This document shows, in pieces, positions 15,429-21,853 of a DNA stretch of 21,853 nt. The notes below the pieces were generated by a model. That model was not told the DNA's origin. It searched no databases and worked only from the letters and a program-made list of their open reading frames with translations. Source of the DNA: Desulfothermus sp964427155 (lineage in GTDB: Bacteria > Desulfobacterota > Desulfovibrionia > Desulfovibrionales > Desulfothermaceae); contig CAYRSC010000011.1 of the NCBI GenBank assembly GCA_964427155.1, positions 1 through 21,853 on the forward strand, read 5' to 3'. A program made the translations under genes and the position numbers. Within the stretch, counting starts at the first letter, position 1; each line of letters starts with the position of its first letter.

Positions 15429-15977
15429 ATGTACCAGGATGTTATTATCGCAGGTTTTGGTGGTCAGGGTGTTATGCTCATTGGAAATCTCCTGGCGTAT
15501 GCCGCTATGGAGGAAGGATTAAATGTTACCTATATGCCTGTTTATGGAGTTGAAATGAGGGGAGGTACTGCAAACTGTACTGTGGTCATCTCTGACGAAG
15601 AGATAGGATCTCCTATTATATTTTATCCCAGGTCGTTGATAGTCATGAATCAGCCCTCCTTGGATAAGTTTCATCCAAGACTGGAGAAAGATGGGATTAT
15701 TATTATAAATAGCTCCATTGTGTCAAAGGAAATGGTGAAAGAAGAGAGGGGTCATATTTTTTATGTGCCCGCCAATGATATTGCAGATGAGATAGGGAAC
15801 ATAAAGATGGCAAATATGGTGGCCCTGGGGGCATGGCTTGGAGCCACTGATAGTATTTCTCTAGATAGTGTATATAAACAACTTCCTGAGGTCCTTAGCT
15901 CCTCAGATCCTACCTTACTGGAAAAGAACAAAGAGGCCCTTTTAAAGGGAGTGGAGTATGTAAAACATGCTACCTAG
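15429..15977 (+). CDS. 2-oxoacid:ferredoxin oxidoreductase, gamma subunit
   Basis: A 182-residue gamma subunit. 'AGFGGQGVMLIGNLLAYAAM' near the N terminus, 'MPVYGVEMRGGTANCTVVIS' and 'EEIGSPIIFYPRSLIVMNQPS' are the family hallmarks. This subunit completes the enzyme and is believed to contact CoA. I chose ATG 15429 because AAGGGGT lies 8 bases upstream; a TTG two codons earlier is less likely. Its 3' end overlaps aroE by 11 bases, so the two are translationally coupled. Confidence 0.94.
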   Translation: MYQDVIIAGFGGQGVMLIGNLLAYAAMEEGLNVTYMPVYGVEMRGGTANCTVVISDEEIGSPIIFYPRSLIVMNQPSLDKFHPRLEKDGIIIINSSIVSKEMVKEERGHIFYVPANDIADEIGNIKMANMVALGAWLGATDSISLDSVYKQLPEVLSSSDPTLLEKNKEALLKGVEYVKHAT

Positions 15978-16785
15978 TGAAGAGGATATTCAGCTTTTTG
16001 GCGTAGTTGGCTATCCCCTTTCTCACAGTTTAAGTCCCCTCCTTCACAATTGGGCCCTTAAAAAAAATGGGTTACCAGGTGTATATGTGAGGTGGGAAGT
16101 CCTGCCGGATAATCTTGCTGAGTTTATGGTAAGTGTAAGGACTCTGAAGATAAGGGGTATCAGTGTGACCCTCCCCTTTAAAGAGAGGGTGATTCCCTAT
16201 CTAGATGCCCTTACTGATGATGCCAGGGAGGTGGGTGCAGTTAATCATCTATTTTGGGAAGGAGAGGACCTGATAGGGAATAATACAGATGTGGAGGGAT
16301 TCCTCTCTCCAATAATATCTATAGATATTGATTCGGCCCTTGTCCTTGGGACAGGGGGAGCGGCCCTTGCAGTGCTGTGTGGTCTTTTGAAGAAAGATGT
16401 AAAAGAGATTTATATGGCAGGGCGCAACATACAGCGTCTTTATTATCTAAGGGAGAGATTTGGTATCCTCCCTGTCCCCTGGGAGAAGAGAGGGGAAATA
16501 AGGGCCCATATCTTGATAAACGCCACTCCCATTGGAATGAGCCCTCATATAGAGGAGATACCCTATCCCGCCCCTTTTCTTAAAAACTTTTCCATGGTTT
16601 ATGATTTGGTATATAATCCTCAACAGACCCAGCTGCTGAGAGAGGCCCAAAAAAGGGGTTGTGATACAATTGGGGGCCTTACCATGTTTGTGTTTCAGGC
16701 CCTGCTCCAATTCAAACAGTGGACAGGACTTTCCTTTGATCCTGCTGAGGCCAAATCCCTTTTAACCCATGGGTTATCTTCGTGA
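15967..16785 (+). CDS. aroE: Shikimate dehydrogenase AroE
   Basis: A 272-residue NADPH-dependent enzyme that reduces 3-dehydroshikimate to shikimate in aromatic amino acid synthesis. Substrate-binding residues are visible: Ser19 and Ser21 in 'GYPLSHSLSP', catalytic Lys72 ('TLPFKE'), Asn93 ('GAVNHL') and Asp108 ('NNTDVEGF', with Val where Gly or Ala is common). The Rossmann loop 'LGTGGAALAV' follows near residue 126. Later marks are 'INATPIGM', 'VYDLVYNP' and 'GGLTMFVFQA'. The ATG lies inside the gamma-subunit gene (11-base overlap). Being last in an oxidoreductase operon is unusual for aroE and may reflect shared control of 2-oxoacid and aromatic metabolism. Confidence 0.95.
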   Translation: MLPSEEDIQLFGVVGYPLSHSLSPLLHNWALKKNGLPGVYVRWEVLPDNLAEFMVSVRTLKIRGISVTLPFKERVIPYLDALTDDAREVGAVNHLFWEGEDLIGNNTDVEGFLSPIISIDIDSALVLGTGGAALAVLCGLLKKDVKEIYMAGRNIQRLYYLRERFGILPVPWEKRGEIRAHILINATPIGMSPHIEEIPYPAPFLKNFSMVYDLVYNPQQTQLLREAQKRGCDTIGGLTMFVFQALLQFKQWTGLSFDPAEAKSLLTHGLSS

Positions 16786-16934
16786 GAGCCCCCTTGCAGG
16801 GAGGGTAGGAGGATAGGGATAATTTAGATTATCTCAGAGAGACTCAATAATTTCCCTCCCCCTTAATGCTCAGTTAAGGGCCCAACCTGTTTTTCAGAAG
16901 GCATGATCTCAATCTTGTCTCATCACTCCCCTAT
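16786..16934. other. Convergent intergenic region with inverted repeats
   Basis: This 149-base gap separates aroE from the convergent dctM. It holds three inverted repeats: GGGAGGG (16799-16805) with CCCTCCC (16854-16860); GATAAT-TTAG-ATTATC (16818-16833) nested inside; and CCCTTAA-7-TTAAGGG (16860-16880). None is followed directly by a T-run; a TTTTT lies 9 bases after the last on the plus strand. They may help end transcription from both sides, but a canonical terminator is not seen. Confidence 0.35.
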
Positions 16935-18257
16935 CTATCCTAATGAGGGAAGATAAAGGACTATTTTGGGGAAACATACAAGAAGTATCAGTGCCATTAA
17001 TTGGATGAGGATAAAGGGTATGGCCCCTTTTACAATATGGGAAGAGAATTGGACCCCTTCAGGGGCAACTCCTTTTAAGTAAAATAAGGCAGGAGCCATT
17101 GGAGGAGTTAAAAAGGATGTCTGCATGGCCACACAAAAGAGGATTGCTGCCCAGAGGGGATCAAATCCTAAACGAGAGAGGATGGGAGTGAATATGGGAA
17201 CTAATATGGGCACGATTCCCACCCATTCCATAAATAGTCCAAATATAAAGAAACAAAAGACCATTATTGCCAGGATGATCCATCTATTATGAGAGAGAGA
17301 AAAAAGTGCCTCACTCACTATATCTCCTCCACCTATGAGCATAAATGTCCCCGTAAACACAAAGGCCCCTACCACTATTATGAGGATCATACTGGAGAGA
17401 TAGGTGGTATCATATAGGGCCTCTTTTAGCATCTTAAAAGAGAATCGTTTATAGAATATGGCAAGTAGGATAGATGCCAGACTCCCTACTGCAGCAGCTT
17501 CAGTGGGAGCAGCAACCCCAAAGAAGATGGTCCCAAGTACCGCTAGGATCAACAAAAGTGTGGGGAGAAGAGAGGTTAATATAAGAGTAAATTTTTCCCC
17601 TAGAGAGATATTCCTTTCTTCCTCGGGGATAGCAGGTCCCAGCGAAGGATTTAGCTGACATCTTACAAAGATATATAAGACGTATAAGAAGGATAAAAGT
17701 AATCCTGGTCCAAAGGCCCCTAAAAATAATTTTCCTACAGAAAGTCCTGCCATGGGACCATACACCACCAACATTATACTGGGAGGAATAAGTATTCCCA
17801 AGGTGCCCCCTGCACATATGGTCCCACAGCTAAGGGCCTTGTCATATCCTCTTTTTAACATTTGAGGGAGGGCAAAAAGCCCCATGATAATCACAGGGGC
17901 CCCCATAATCCCAGTGGCTGCTGCCATTATAGTAGCCACCAGGATGGTGGCAAGGGCAAGCCCTCCCTTTACCCCTCCGAAAAGCACATGGAGAGAAGAG
18001 AAGAGCTTTTCCCCTGCCCCTGACCTTTCCAACATTACCCCCATAAATATAAATAATATAATGGAAACTAACACATAATTGTGCATGGTCTCAAATATTC
18101 GCATGGTCATCATAGAGAAGAAAGGTGCTCCAAAACCCAAAAATCCCACCAGGATGGAACTCCCTAAAAGAACAAATCCCACGGGAAATCCAATACCTAA
18201 TCCCAGTAATAGTCCCCCAAAAAGCATTATTAATAGCACTGTATGGTCAACGATCAT
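16935..18257 (-). CDS. dctM: TRAP transporter large permease (DctM type)
   Basis: A 440-residue membrane protein, the usual length for DctM, with about 12 hydrophobic segments. Characteristic segments are 'FPVGFVLLGSSILVGF', 'MGVMLERSGAGEKLFSSL', 'AAATGIMGAPVIIMGLFALP', 'GGTLGILIPPSIMLVVYG', 'GVAAPTEAAAVGSLASILL', 'MEWVGIVPILVPIF' and 'MQTSFLTPPMAPALFYLKG'. It forms the elevator-type Na+-driven transport core with DctQ. Its ATG directly follows the TAG stop of dctQ with no gap, so translation is coupled. It is the last gene of the dctPQM operon and convergent to aroE. Confidence 0.96.
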   Translation of the reverse strand: MIVDHTVLLIMLFGGLLLGLGIGFPVGFVLLGSSILVGFLGFGAPFFSMMTMRIFETMHNYVLVSIILFIFMGVMLERSGAGEKLFSSLHVLFGGVKGGLALATILVATIMAAATGIMGAPVIIMGLFALPQMLKRGYDKALSCGTICAGGTLGILIPPSIMLVVYGPMAGLSVGKLFLGAFGPGLLLSFLYVLYIFVRCQLNPSLGPAIPEEERNISLGEKFTLILTSLLPTLLLILAVLGTIFFGVAAPTEAAAVGSLASILLAIFYKRFSFKMLKEALYDTTYLSSMILIIVVGAFVFTGTFMLIGGGDIVSEALFSLSHNRWIILAIMVFCFFIFGLFMEWVGIVPILVPIFTPILSRLGFDPLWAAILFCVAMQTSFLTPPMAPALFYLKGVAPEGVQFSSHIVKGAIPFILIQLMALILLVCFPKIVLYLPSLG

Positions 18258-18752
18258 CTATTTCCCCTTCAAGGTGAATATGCGTTTTAATATTTCAGAA
18301 ATACTCTGTAACAACAACAGTAGTCCTGTAAGAGGGATTATAAACTTAAAGGGGTAAATGGGAGCGGCCCACATACTTGCCCCTGACACCTCCTTTAATT
18401 GGTATGACTCCCAGAAAAACTTCCATCCAAAATAAAGTATTACAATGGAAGAGGGAATATATAATAAAACATATCCTATAATATCAACTATATTTTTTAT
18501 TTTAGAAGGGAACTTTTCATATAATACCTCAATTCTCACATGTTTATCTATCTTTTCAACATATGGAACTGCTAACATAAAGATGATTCCATAAAGCATA
18601 TATGAGATATCATAGGACCATAGTACTGCTATGTTAAATAGATACCTCATAATAGTATCATATACAAGCTCAAGAATGAGGATTAATACCAGCCATGAAA
18701 TACTCTTTGCAATTATTTCATTTAGCTTATCTATAAAACTAATTACCATCAT
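18258..18752 (-). CDS. dctQ: TRAP transporter small permease (DctQ type)
   Basis: A 164-residue membrane protein with four hydrophobic segments, as expected for DctQ. The family feature 'YDTIMRYLFNIAVLWSYDIS' lies after the first helix, followed by 'YVEKIDKHVRIEVLYEKFPS' (compare K-x-x-x-H-V-R/x-x in homologs) and a conserved-type 'SYQLKEVSGASMWAAPIYPF' loop before the last helix. There are two adjacent ATG codons (18752 and 18749), and the 6-base gap after dctP (CCCAGC) has no ribosome site, so translation probably couples to dctP. It partners DctM. Confidence 0.93.
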   Translation of the reverse strand: MMVISFIDKLNEIIAKSISWLVLILILELVYDTIMRYLFNIAVLWSYDISYMLYGIIFMLAVPYVEKIDKHVRIEVLYEKFPSKIKNIVDIIGYVLLYIPSSIVILYFGWKFFWESYQLKEVSGASMWAAPIYPFKFIIPLTGLLLLLQSISEILKRIFTLKGK

Positions 18753-18758
18753 GCTGGG

Positions 18759-19847
18759 TTATTTGTTTATTTGTTTTAGGTTGGCGTAGGGAAAAGGTAA
18801 TCTTACCAGGGCCTCATATGGTTCCACTTTTTTTCTATAGTCAATTTGAGATTTCCATACCTTTGCAAAGAAGCGATTTTTCTTGGCTATCTCGCTCATG
18901 ACCTCATTTCCTACCTCTTTTATTTTTTCTATCATTTGGGGAGTAAGTTTGCTTACTTTGAGTTTGGGGTCATGAAGGAAGTATTCCATGGCCTCTGCAT
19001 CCTGTTTTAAGGCGTTATTTATTGCCCAGAAACATGAGGTCATAAGGGCCACCTTTACCTTTTCCTTGAGAGAAGGAGGTAGTTTTTGCCATGATCTCTT
19101 ATTTACAAGGGTTTCTAAGGGAGCACAGGGTTCATGGATGCCTGGCACTGTAAGATAATGGCAGATCTCTTGAAATCCTAGTTTCTTGTCTATGGCGGGG
19201 GTGGCAAATTCACAGGCGTCTATTACTCCCCTTTCCAGGGCAGGATACACCTCTCCACCTGCAAGACTTACCACTTGGGCTCCAAGTTTTTCTAAACACT
19301 TACCCCATATTCCAACGGTTCTAAACTTCAATCCCTTAAAGTCCTTAAGGGAGCGGATGGGCTTTTTGGACCATGAAAAGTCTTCTATTCCCAGCATACC
19401 ATAAGGGGGAAGTACCACTATATTATACCCCTTATACATTTCATTCCAGAGTTTAAGTCCTCCCCCATTGTATATCCACCCCAGCATTTCATACATTTGC
19501 ATTCCATTGGGATAAGAATTTCCAAACAGGGGTGCTGCGGGAAATTTCCCCTGCCACCAACCTGCCCATGTAAATCCCATATCTAGAATCCCAGAGTGAA
19601 CAGCATCAAATACCTGTTTTGGGGGAACGATGGCTCCTCCAGGATAGAGTTTTATTATAAGTTTTCCATCGGTAAGCTTTTTTACCAATTTTACAAAGTA
19701 TTCTGCTGGTGCATAGAGTTGAGGTAGTCCTGAAGGATAACTGGATTGTCCTCTCCATACTATGGTTTTAGCCTGAACTCCTCCCCCTGCAAGGGATGAA
19801 AAGACCATACATAATCCAATAATAAAGATACCTATGCCTTTTCTCAT
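18759..19847 (-). CDS. dctP: TRAP transporter substrate-binding protein, TakP-like branch
   Basis: A 362-residue periplasmic binding protein. A signal peptide is clear: basic 'MRKG', a hydrophobic core, and a likely cut after 'GGVQA'. The body is DctP-like with the carboxylate-binding Arg176 in 'GLKFRTVG'. It also has features of the TakP/COG4663 group: 'WAGWWQGKFPAAPLFG', 'GLKLWNEMY', 'LAGGEVYPALERGVIDACEF', 'KKLGFQEICHYLTVPGIHEP' and 'LVNKRSWQKLP'. TakP itself binds 2-oxoacids such as pyruvate together with Na+, so a 2-oxoacid is the most likely ligand, though other carboxylates are possible. ATG 19847 is placed 6 bases after AGGAGG; the GTG just before it is too close to that site. It leads the dctPQM operon behind an operator-like palindrome. 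Confidence 0.93.
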   Translation of the reverse strand: MRKGIGIFIIGLCMVFSSLAGGGVQAKTIVWRGQSSYPSGLPQLYAPAEYFVKLVKKLTDGKLIIKLYPGGAIVPPKQVFDAVHSGILDMGFTWAGWWQGKFPAAPLFGNSYPNGMQMYEMLGWIYNGGGLKLWNEMYKGYNIVVLPPYGMLGIEDFSWSKKPIRSLKDFKGLKFRTVGIWGKCLEKLGAQVVSLAGGEVYPALERGVIDACEFATPAIDKKLGFQEICHYLTVPGIHEPCAPLETLVNKRSWQKLPPSLKEKVKVALMTSCFWAINNALKQDAEAMEYFLHDPKLKVSKLTPQMIEKIKEVGNEVMSEIAKKNRFFAKVWKSQIDYRKKVEPYEALVRLPFPYANLKQINK

Positions 19848-19866
19848 CACTCACCTCCTGCCTTTC

Positions 19867-19892
19867 TAGGGTTAAAAAATTACATAACCCTA
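19867..19892. promoter_or_regulatory. Operator-like palindrome upstream of dctP
   Basis: Perfect 8-bp inverted repeat TAGGGTTA (19867-19874) / TAACCCTA (19885-19892) with a 10-base AT-rich centre. It lies just downstream of the predicted dctP -10 and overlaps the likely start site, a common position for a repressor site. In RNA it could also form a 5'-leader hairpin. Confidence 0.5.
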
Positions 19893-19894
19893 TA

Positions 19895-19922
19895 TTTTTA
19901 TCCTATCTTTGTAAAATTTCAA
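19895..19922 (-). promoter_or_regulatory. Candidate promoter of dctPQM
   Basis: Minus-strand TTGAAA (19917-19922), 16 bases, then TAAAAA (19895-19900). The -10 is a weak match. The position, followed at once by the palindrome at 19867-19892 and then the ribosome site of dctP, supports it. Confidence 0.4.
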
Positions 19923-20037
19923 GTCATATTAGAAAATATAAAAAGCCCTTTGCCGAGACCACCCCTCTTGCCTTTATTGGATTGTTTTTTTAATCTTTAA
20001 TAAATAGGGGAAGGGGAAAAGCTGGCGGGGATTGAAT

Positions 20038-20820
20038 ATGGAAGATAGACCATCTAAGGGAAATAGAGAACGCCTATATGGGGTTTTTTCACTTTCTAAG
20101 AAGGGAAAGGTGGGAACATGGCAAACCCAGAAGACTATAACTCATCGTCTCCTGTTTTATGCGGAGGAGAAGGATAATGGGATCATCACGGTGCAACCCA
20201 TAAACAAGAACTATGTTCCCTCTGGTCCCAAGCGAGAGATTCCAAGGGAAGAATTTCTAGAGAATTTTACTCCTGAACCAGAGATATATGTAAACCAGGT
20301 ATATCCTGCCATGAGAAATTTAACTAAAACTATCGCTAGAGCAGAGCGTCACCGGAGAAATAAGGAGTATTACAGTGCGGAATATGAATTCAAAAATGCC
20401 TTGAGGATAGATGAGGAGAATATTAGGGCCACTTTTGGATTGGGACTTACCTATCTGGATAGAGGAGATAAGGAGAAGGCAAGAGTTGTCTTTAATCGTA
20501 TTTATAACCTAAATGCAGCATTTGATAGAGAACACAAGCACCTTTTTAATGAATTTGGGATAAAGCTGAGAAAAAATGGACTCTATAAGGAGGCCTTAAA
20601 ATATTATTTTAAGGCATATAGGCTGGAAAAGTGGGACGAACATCTTTTTTTTAATATTGCCAGGGCCTGTTATGAGTTGGGTAAGTTTAAGGCCGCCTGG
20701 AGATTTATAGAAAAGGCCTTGAAGATAAATCCCAACTTTAAGGAAGGAATTAAACTCAGGAAGGTGCTAGAGACCCACTTTTCTAAGGGAGTAGAAAGAG
20801 GGGAAGGGTATGGAGAGTAA
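20038..20820 (+). CDS. TPR-repeat protein of the sulfate-reducer type
   Basis: A 260-residue cytoplasmic protein. Residues 10-85 are a small beta domain: 'LYGVFSLSKKGKVGTWQTQK', 'LLFYAEEKDNGIITVQPINK', 'YVPSGPKREIPREEF'. A linker 'YPAMRNLTKTIARAERHRRN' leads to about four tetratricopeptide repeats ('YYSAEYEFKNALRIDEENIR', 'ATFGLGLTYLDRGDKEKARV', 'GLYKEALKYYFKAYRLEKWD', 'GKFKAAWRFIEKALKINPNF'). From memory, proteins with this N-terminal domain plus TPRs occur in Desulfovibrio and relatives; their role is not established to my knowledge. ATG 20038 is chosen over a TTG two codons earlier, with GGGG 8 bases upstream. Its 3' end overlaps the next gene by 11 bases, so the products are probably made together. 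Confidence 0.85.
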   Translation: MEDRPSKGNRERLYGVFSLSKKGKVGTWQTQKTITHRLLFYAEEKDNGIITVQPINKNYVPSGPKREIPREEFLENFTPEPEIYVNQVYPAMRNLTKTIARAERHRRNKEYYSAEYEFKNALRIDEENIRATFGLGLTYLDRGDKEKARVVFNRIYNLNAAFDREHKHLFNEFGIKLRKNGLYKEALKYYFKAYRLEKWDEHLFFNIARACYELGKFKAAWRFIEKALKINPNFKEGIKLRKVLETHFSKGVERGEGYGE

Positions 20821-21571
20821 GTTTTTTGGAGAATTTTTGGTGCAAAAGGGTGTGATTGGAGAAGAAGACCTTCAAGTATATTTAAGACACCAAAAGGAAA
20901 TAAATAATAAAATAGGAGAATTTTGTCTTAAGAGGGGGGTGCTAAGACCTGAGGAGGTGGAAAGGATATTAGAGGTCCAAAAGGGGATAGATGCTCCGTT
21001 TGGAGAAATAGCCCTGGAACTCAATCTCTTGAAAAAGGAAGAGATGCACGACCTACTCTTTTTTCAGGAGATAGAAAATTTACATCTAGGGGAGGTGCTG
21101 GTAAAAAAGGGTATTTTGTCGCTCCAAGAGACCTCCTTGCTTCTAAGGGAATTTTCTAAGGTGGAGAAAGAGAGGAAGAAGTTACTATATCAGGTTGTTC
21201 AAAACAACGGGAACAAGGAGCTTGTGGTACTCATAGAGGTCTTGGAAAAGTATTTTCTCAGAAGAAGACATGGGGTGTTAAAACCTGTGGCTATAGATAT
21301 AAAGAGGTTCCCATTTACAGCACAGGATTTATGCCTAAGGCTTTTATTTGGAAGGGATAAGGGCTACTATCTATGGTTAGGCACCCAGGAAAAAGGCCTT
21401 AGAGCCCCCTTTTGGGATGCCGAGGATTTTATTTATAATTATTTAAGGCAGAGGGGAAAGGAAGTTGGTCTTGAGAAACCCCTTGGAGAGGTAGAAAGAG
21501 AGCTTCTCTCCTTGAGGCATAATATACTATTTTCGTCCTCCACAGAGGAGTTTGCAGGAATTTTTTATTAA
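20810..21571 (+). CDS. Protein with four MshEN-type repeats (candidate c-di-GMP receptor fold)
   Basis: A 253-residue soluble protein. Residues 5-115 are four tandem 24-residue repeats joined by 5-residue spacers: 5-28, 34-57, 63-86 and 92-115. Each has Gly at position 3, Glu at 4, a hydrophobic pair at 6-7 (degenerate in repeats 2 and 3), Gly or Asn at 10, hydrophobics at 11-12, and Gln at 24 in the first three. This is the period of the MshEN domain that binds c-di-GMP in MshE-type pilus ATPases, where each motif opens with Arg-Leu-Gly. That Arg is not kept here (Phe, Lys, Pro, His). The C-terminal half (about 125-253) is not recognised; a CheX-like fold is a guess. It overlaps the TPR gene by 11 bases. 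No ATPase domain is present. Confidence 0.8.
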   Translation: MESKFFGEFLVQKGVIGEEDLQVYLRHQKEINNKIGEFCLKRGVLRPEEVERILEVQKGIDAPFGEIALELNLLKKEEMHDLLFFQEIENLHLGEVLVKKGILSLQETSLLLREFSKVEKERKKLLYQVVQNNGNKELVVLIEVLEKYFLRRRHGVLKPVAIDIKRFPFTAQDLCLRLLFGRDKGYYLWLGTQEKGLRAPFWDAEDFIYNYLRQRGKEVGLEKPLGEVERELLSLRHNILFSSSTEEFAGIFY

Positions 21572-21584
21572 TTAAAATTTTCTC

Positions 21585-21613
21585 TTGACATGTTAGAAGG
21601 GATGAATTAATTA
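21585..21613 (+). promoter_or_regulatory. Candidate upstream rRNA-operon promoter (P1)
   Basis: A perfect TTGACA at 21585-21590 lies 14 bases after the stop codon of the preceding gene. The -10 position 17 bases on is only TAATTA. Its place, just before the boxB/boxA element, is what a main rrn promoter should have. Confidence 0.45.
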
Positions 21614-21617
21614 TTCT

Positions 21618-21649
21618 TTTCCCCTGCTGAGGGGAAAGCTCTTTAAAGA
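21618..21649 (+). promoter_or_regulatory. rRNA leader antitermination element (boxB-like hairpin and boxA)
   Basis: A 7-bp hairpin TTTCCCC-TGCTGA-GGGGAAA (21618-21637) is followed at once by AGCTCTTTAAAGA (21637-21649). This closely matches the rrn boxA known from E. coli (TGCTCTTTAACA). The boxB-then-boxA order is the one found in rrn leaders, where NusB/S10 bind boxA to prevent Rho termination. The hairpin is not followed by a T-run, which argues against a terminator for the upstream gene. Confidence 0.6.
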
Positions 21650-21674
21650 CCTTGAGGGAAAAGGAAAAAAGATA

Positions 21675-21703
21675 TTGACAAAGGTCTTAGAAAGATTTAA
21701 ATT
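21675..21703 (+). promoter_or_regulatory. Candidate second rRNA-operon promoter (P2)
   Basis: TTGACA (21675-21680), 17 bases, TAAATT (21698-21703). A perfect TATAAT sits at 21703-21708, but 22 bases from the -35, too far for the same promoter unless another -35 is used. It lies downstream of boxA, so transcripts from here would lack it. Confidence 0.5.
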
Positions 21704-21795
21704 ATAATTTACGCTCATTGTCAATTAGATAGGGGTATAGGGGGGGTTAGTGATAGGTTAGGCTAGAGGTGTCTTGAGTAAGGCATTGCATTTTA

Positions 21796-21853
21796 TAACC
21801 TGAGAGTTTGATCCTGGCTCAGAATGAACGCTGGCGGCGTGCCTAACACATGC
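21796..21853 (+). rRNA. rrs: 16S ribosomal RNA, 5' end (truncated by the window)
   Basis: The universal 5' motif AGAGTTTGATCCTGGCTCAG starts at 21803, followed by AACGCTGGCGGCGTG and CTAACACATGC. By comparison with E. coli numbering, the mature 5' end should be about 7 bases before that motif, near 21796. Only about 58 bases are inside the window, too little for a firm taxonomic call. Confidence 0.98.

Noticed and set aside
16860..16880. CCCTTAA/TTAAGGG hairpin as a classic terminator
   Set aside because: The T-run begins 9 bases after the stem instead of directly, so it was described only as part of the intergenic region.
21752..21770. TAGGTTAGGCTA in the rRNA leader as an iron box
   Set aside because: Only one arm matches the consensus and an iron regulator site is not expected inside an rRNA leader; probably chance.
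1..21853. CRISPR arrays, IS ends, phage or toxin-antitoxin genes
   Set aside because: No direct-repeat array, transposase, terminal inverted repeats or recognisable toxin-antitoxin pair was seen on either strand.

Overview
The window looks like a chromosomal segment of an anaerobic, probably thermophilic bacterium, most likely in or near the Desulfobacterota. This is inference. It rests on the ferredoxin-dependent 2-oxoacid oxidoreductase, a TPR protein of a type I recall from sulfate reducers, heavy use of AGG/AGA and ATA codons, strongly purine-rich sense strands, and a typical bacterial 16S rRNA 5' end at the right edge. I see no phage, IS, plasmid or CRISPR signature, and no stretch over 300 bases without a gene.

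Left part (1-6.2 kb): the 3' end of a PD-(D/E)XK nuclease-family gene, a tRNA-Arg(ACG), a leftward feoB-amidase operon, a divergent rsmG, a small convergent hypothetical gene, a tRNA-Leu(CAA), and a leftward multi-pass membrane protein. The space between feoB and rsmG carries DtxR/IdeR-like repeats. The two tRNA genes have near-identical promoter layouts.

Middle (6.3-13.2 kb): seven closely packed rightward genes. They encode DprA, a small protein resembling the N-terminal domain of HD-GYP proteins, an HDOD/HD protein, a receiver-GGDEF protein, a XerC-type recombinase, a 586-residue protein I do not recognise, and a zinc-ribbon protein with a long acidic tail. DNA uptake and recombination genes thus share a run with nucleotide-second-messenger signalling genes.

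Right-middle (13.2-19.9 kb): a promoter followed by a four-subunit 2-oxoacid:ferredoxin oxidoreductase (delta-alpha-beta-gamma, VOR-like) whose last gene overlaps aroE. Convergent to it is a complete dctP-dctQ-dctM TRAP transporter. Its binding protein belongs to the TakP-like (2-oxoacid) branch, so uptake and oxidation of 2-oxoacids may be linked.

Right end (20.0-21.85 kb): a TPR protein overlapping a protein with four tandem MshEN-type 24+5-residue repeats (candidate c-di-GMP-binding fold). After these comes an rRNA operon leader with promoter-like hexamers, a boxB-like hairpin and a boxA, then the first ~58 bases of 16S rRNA.
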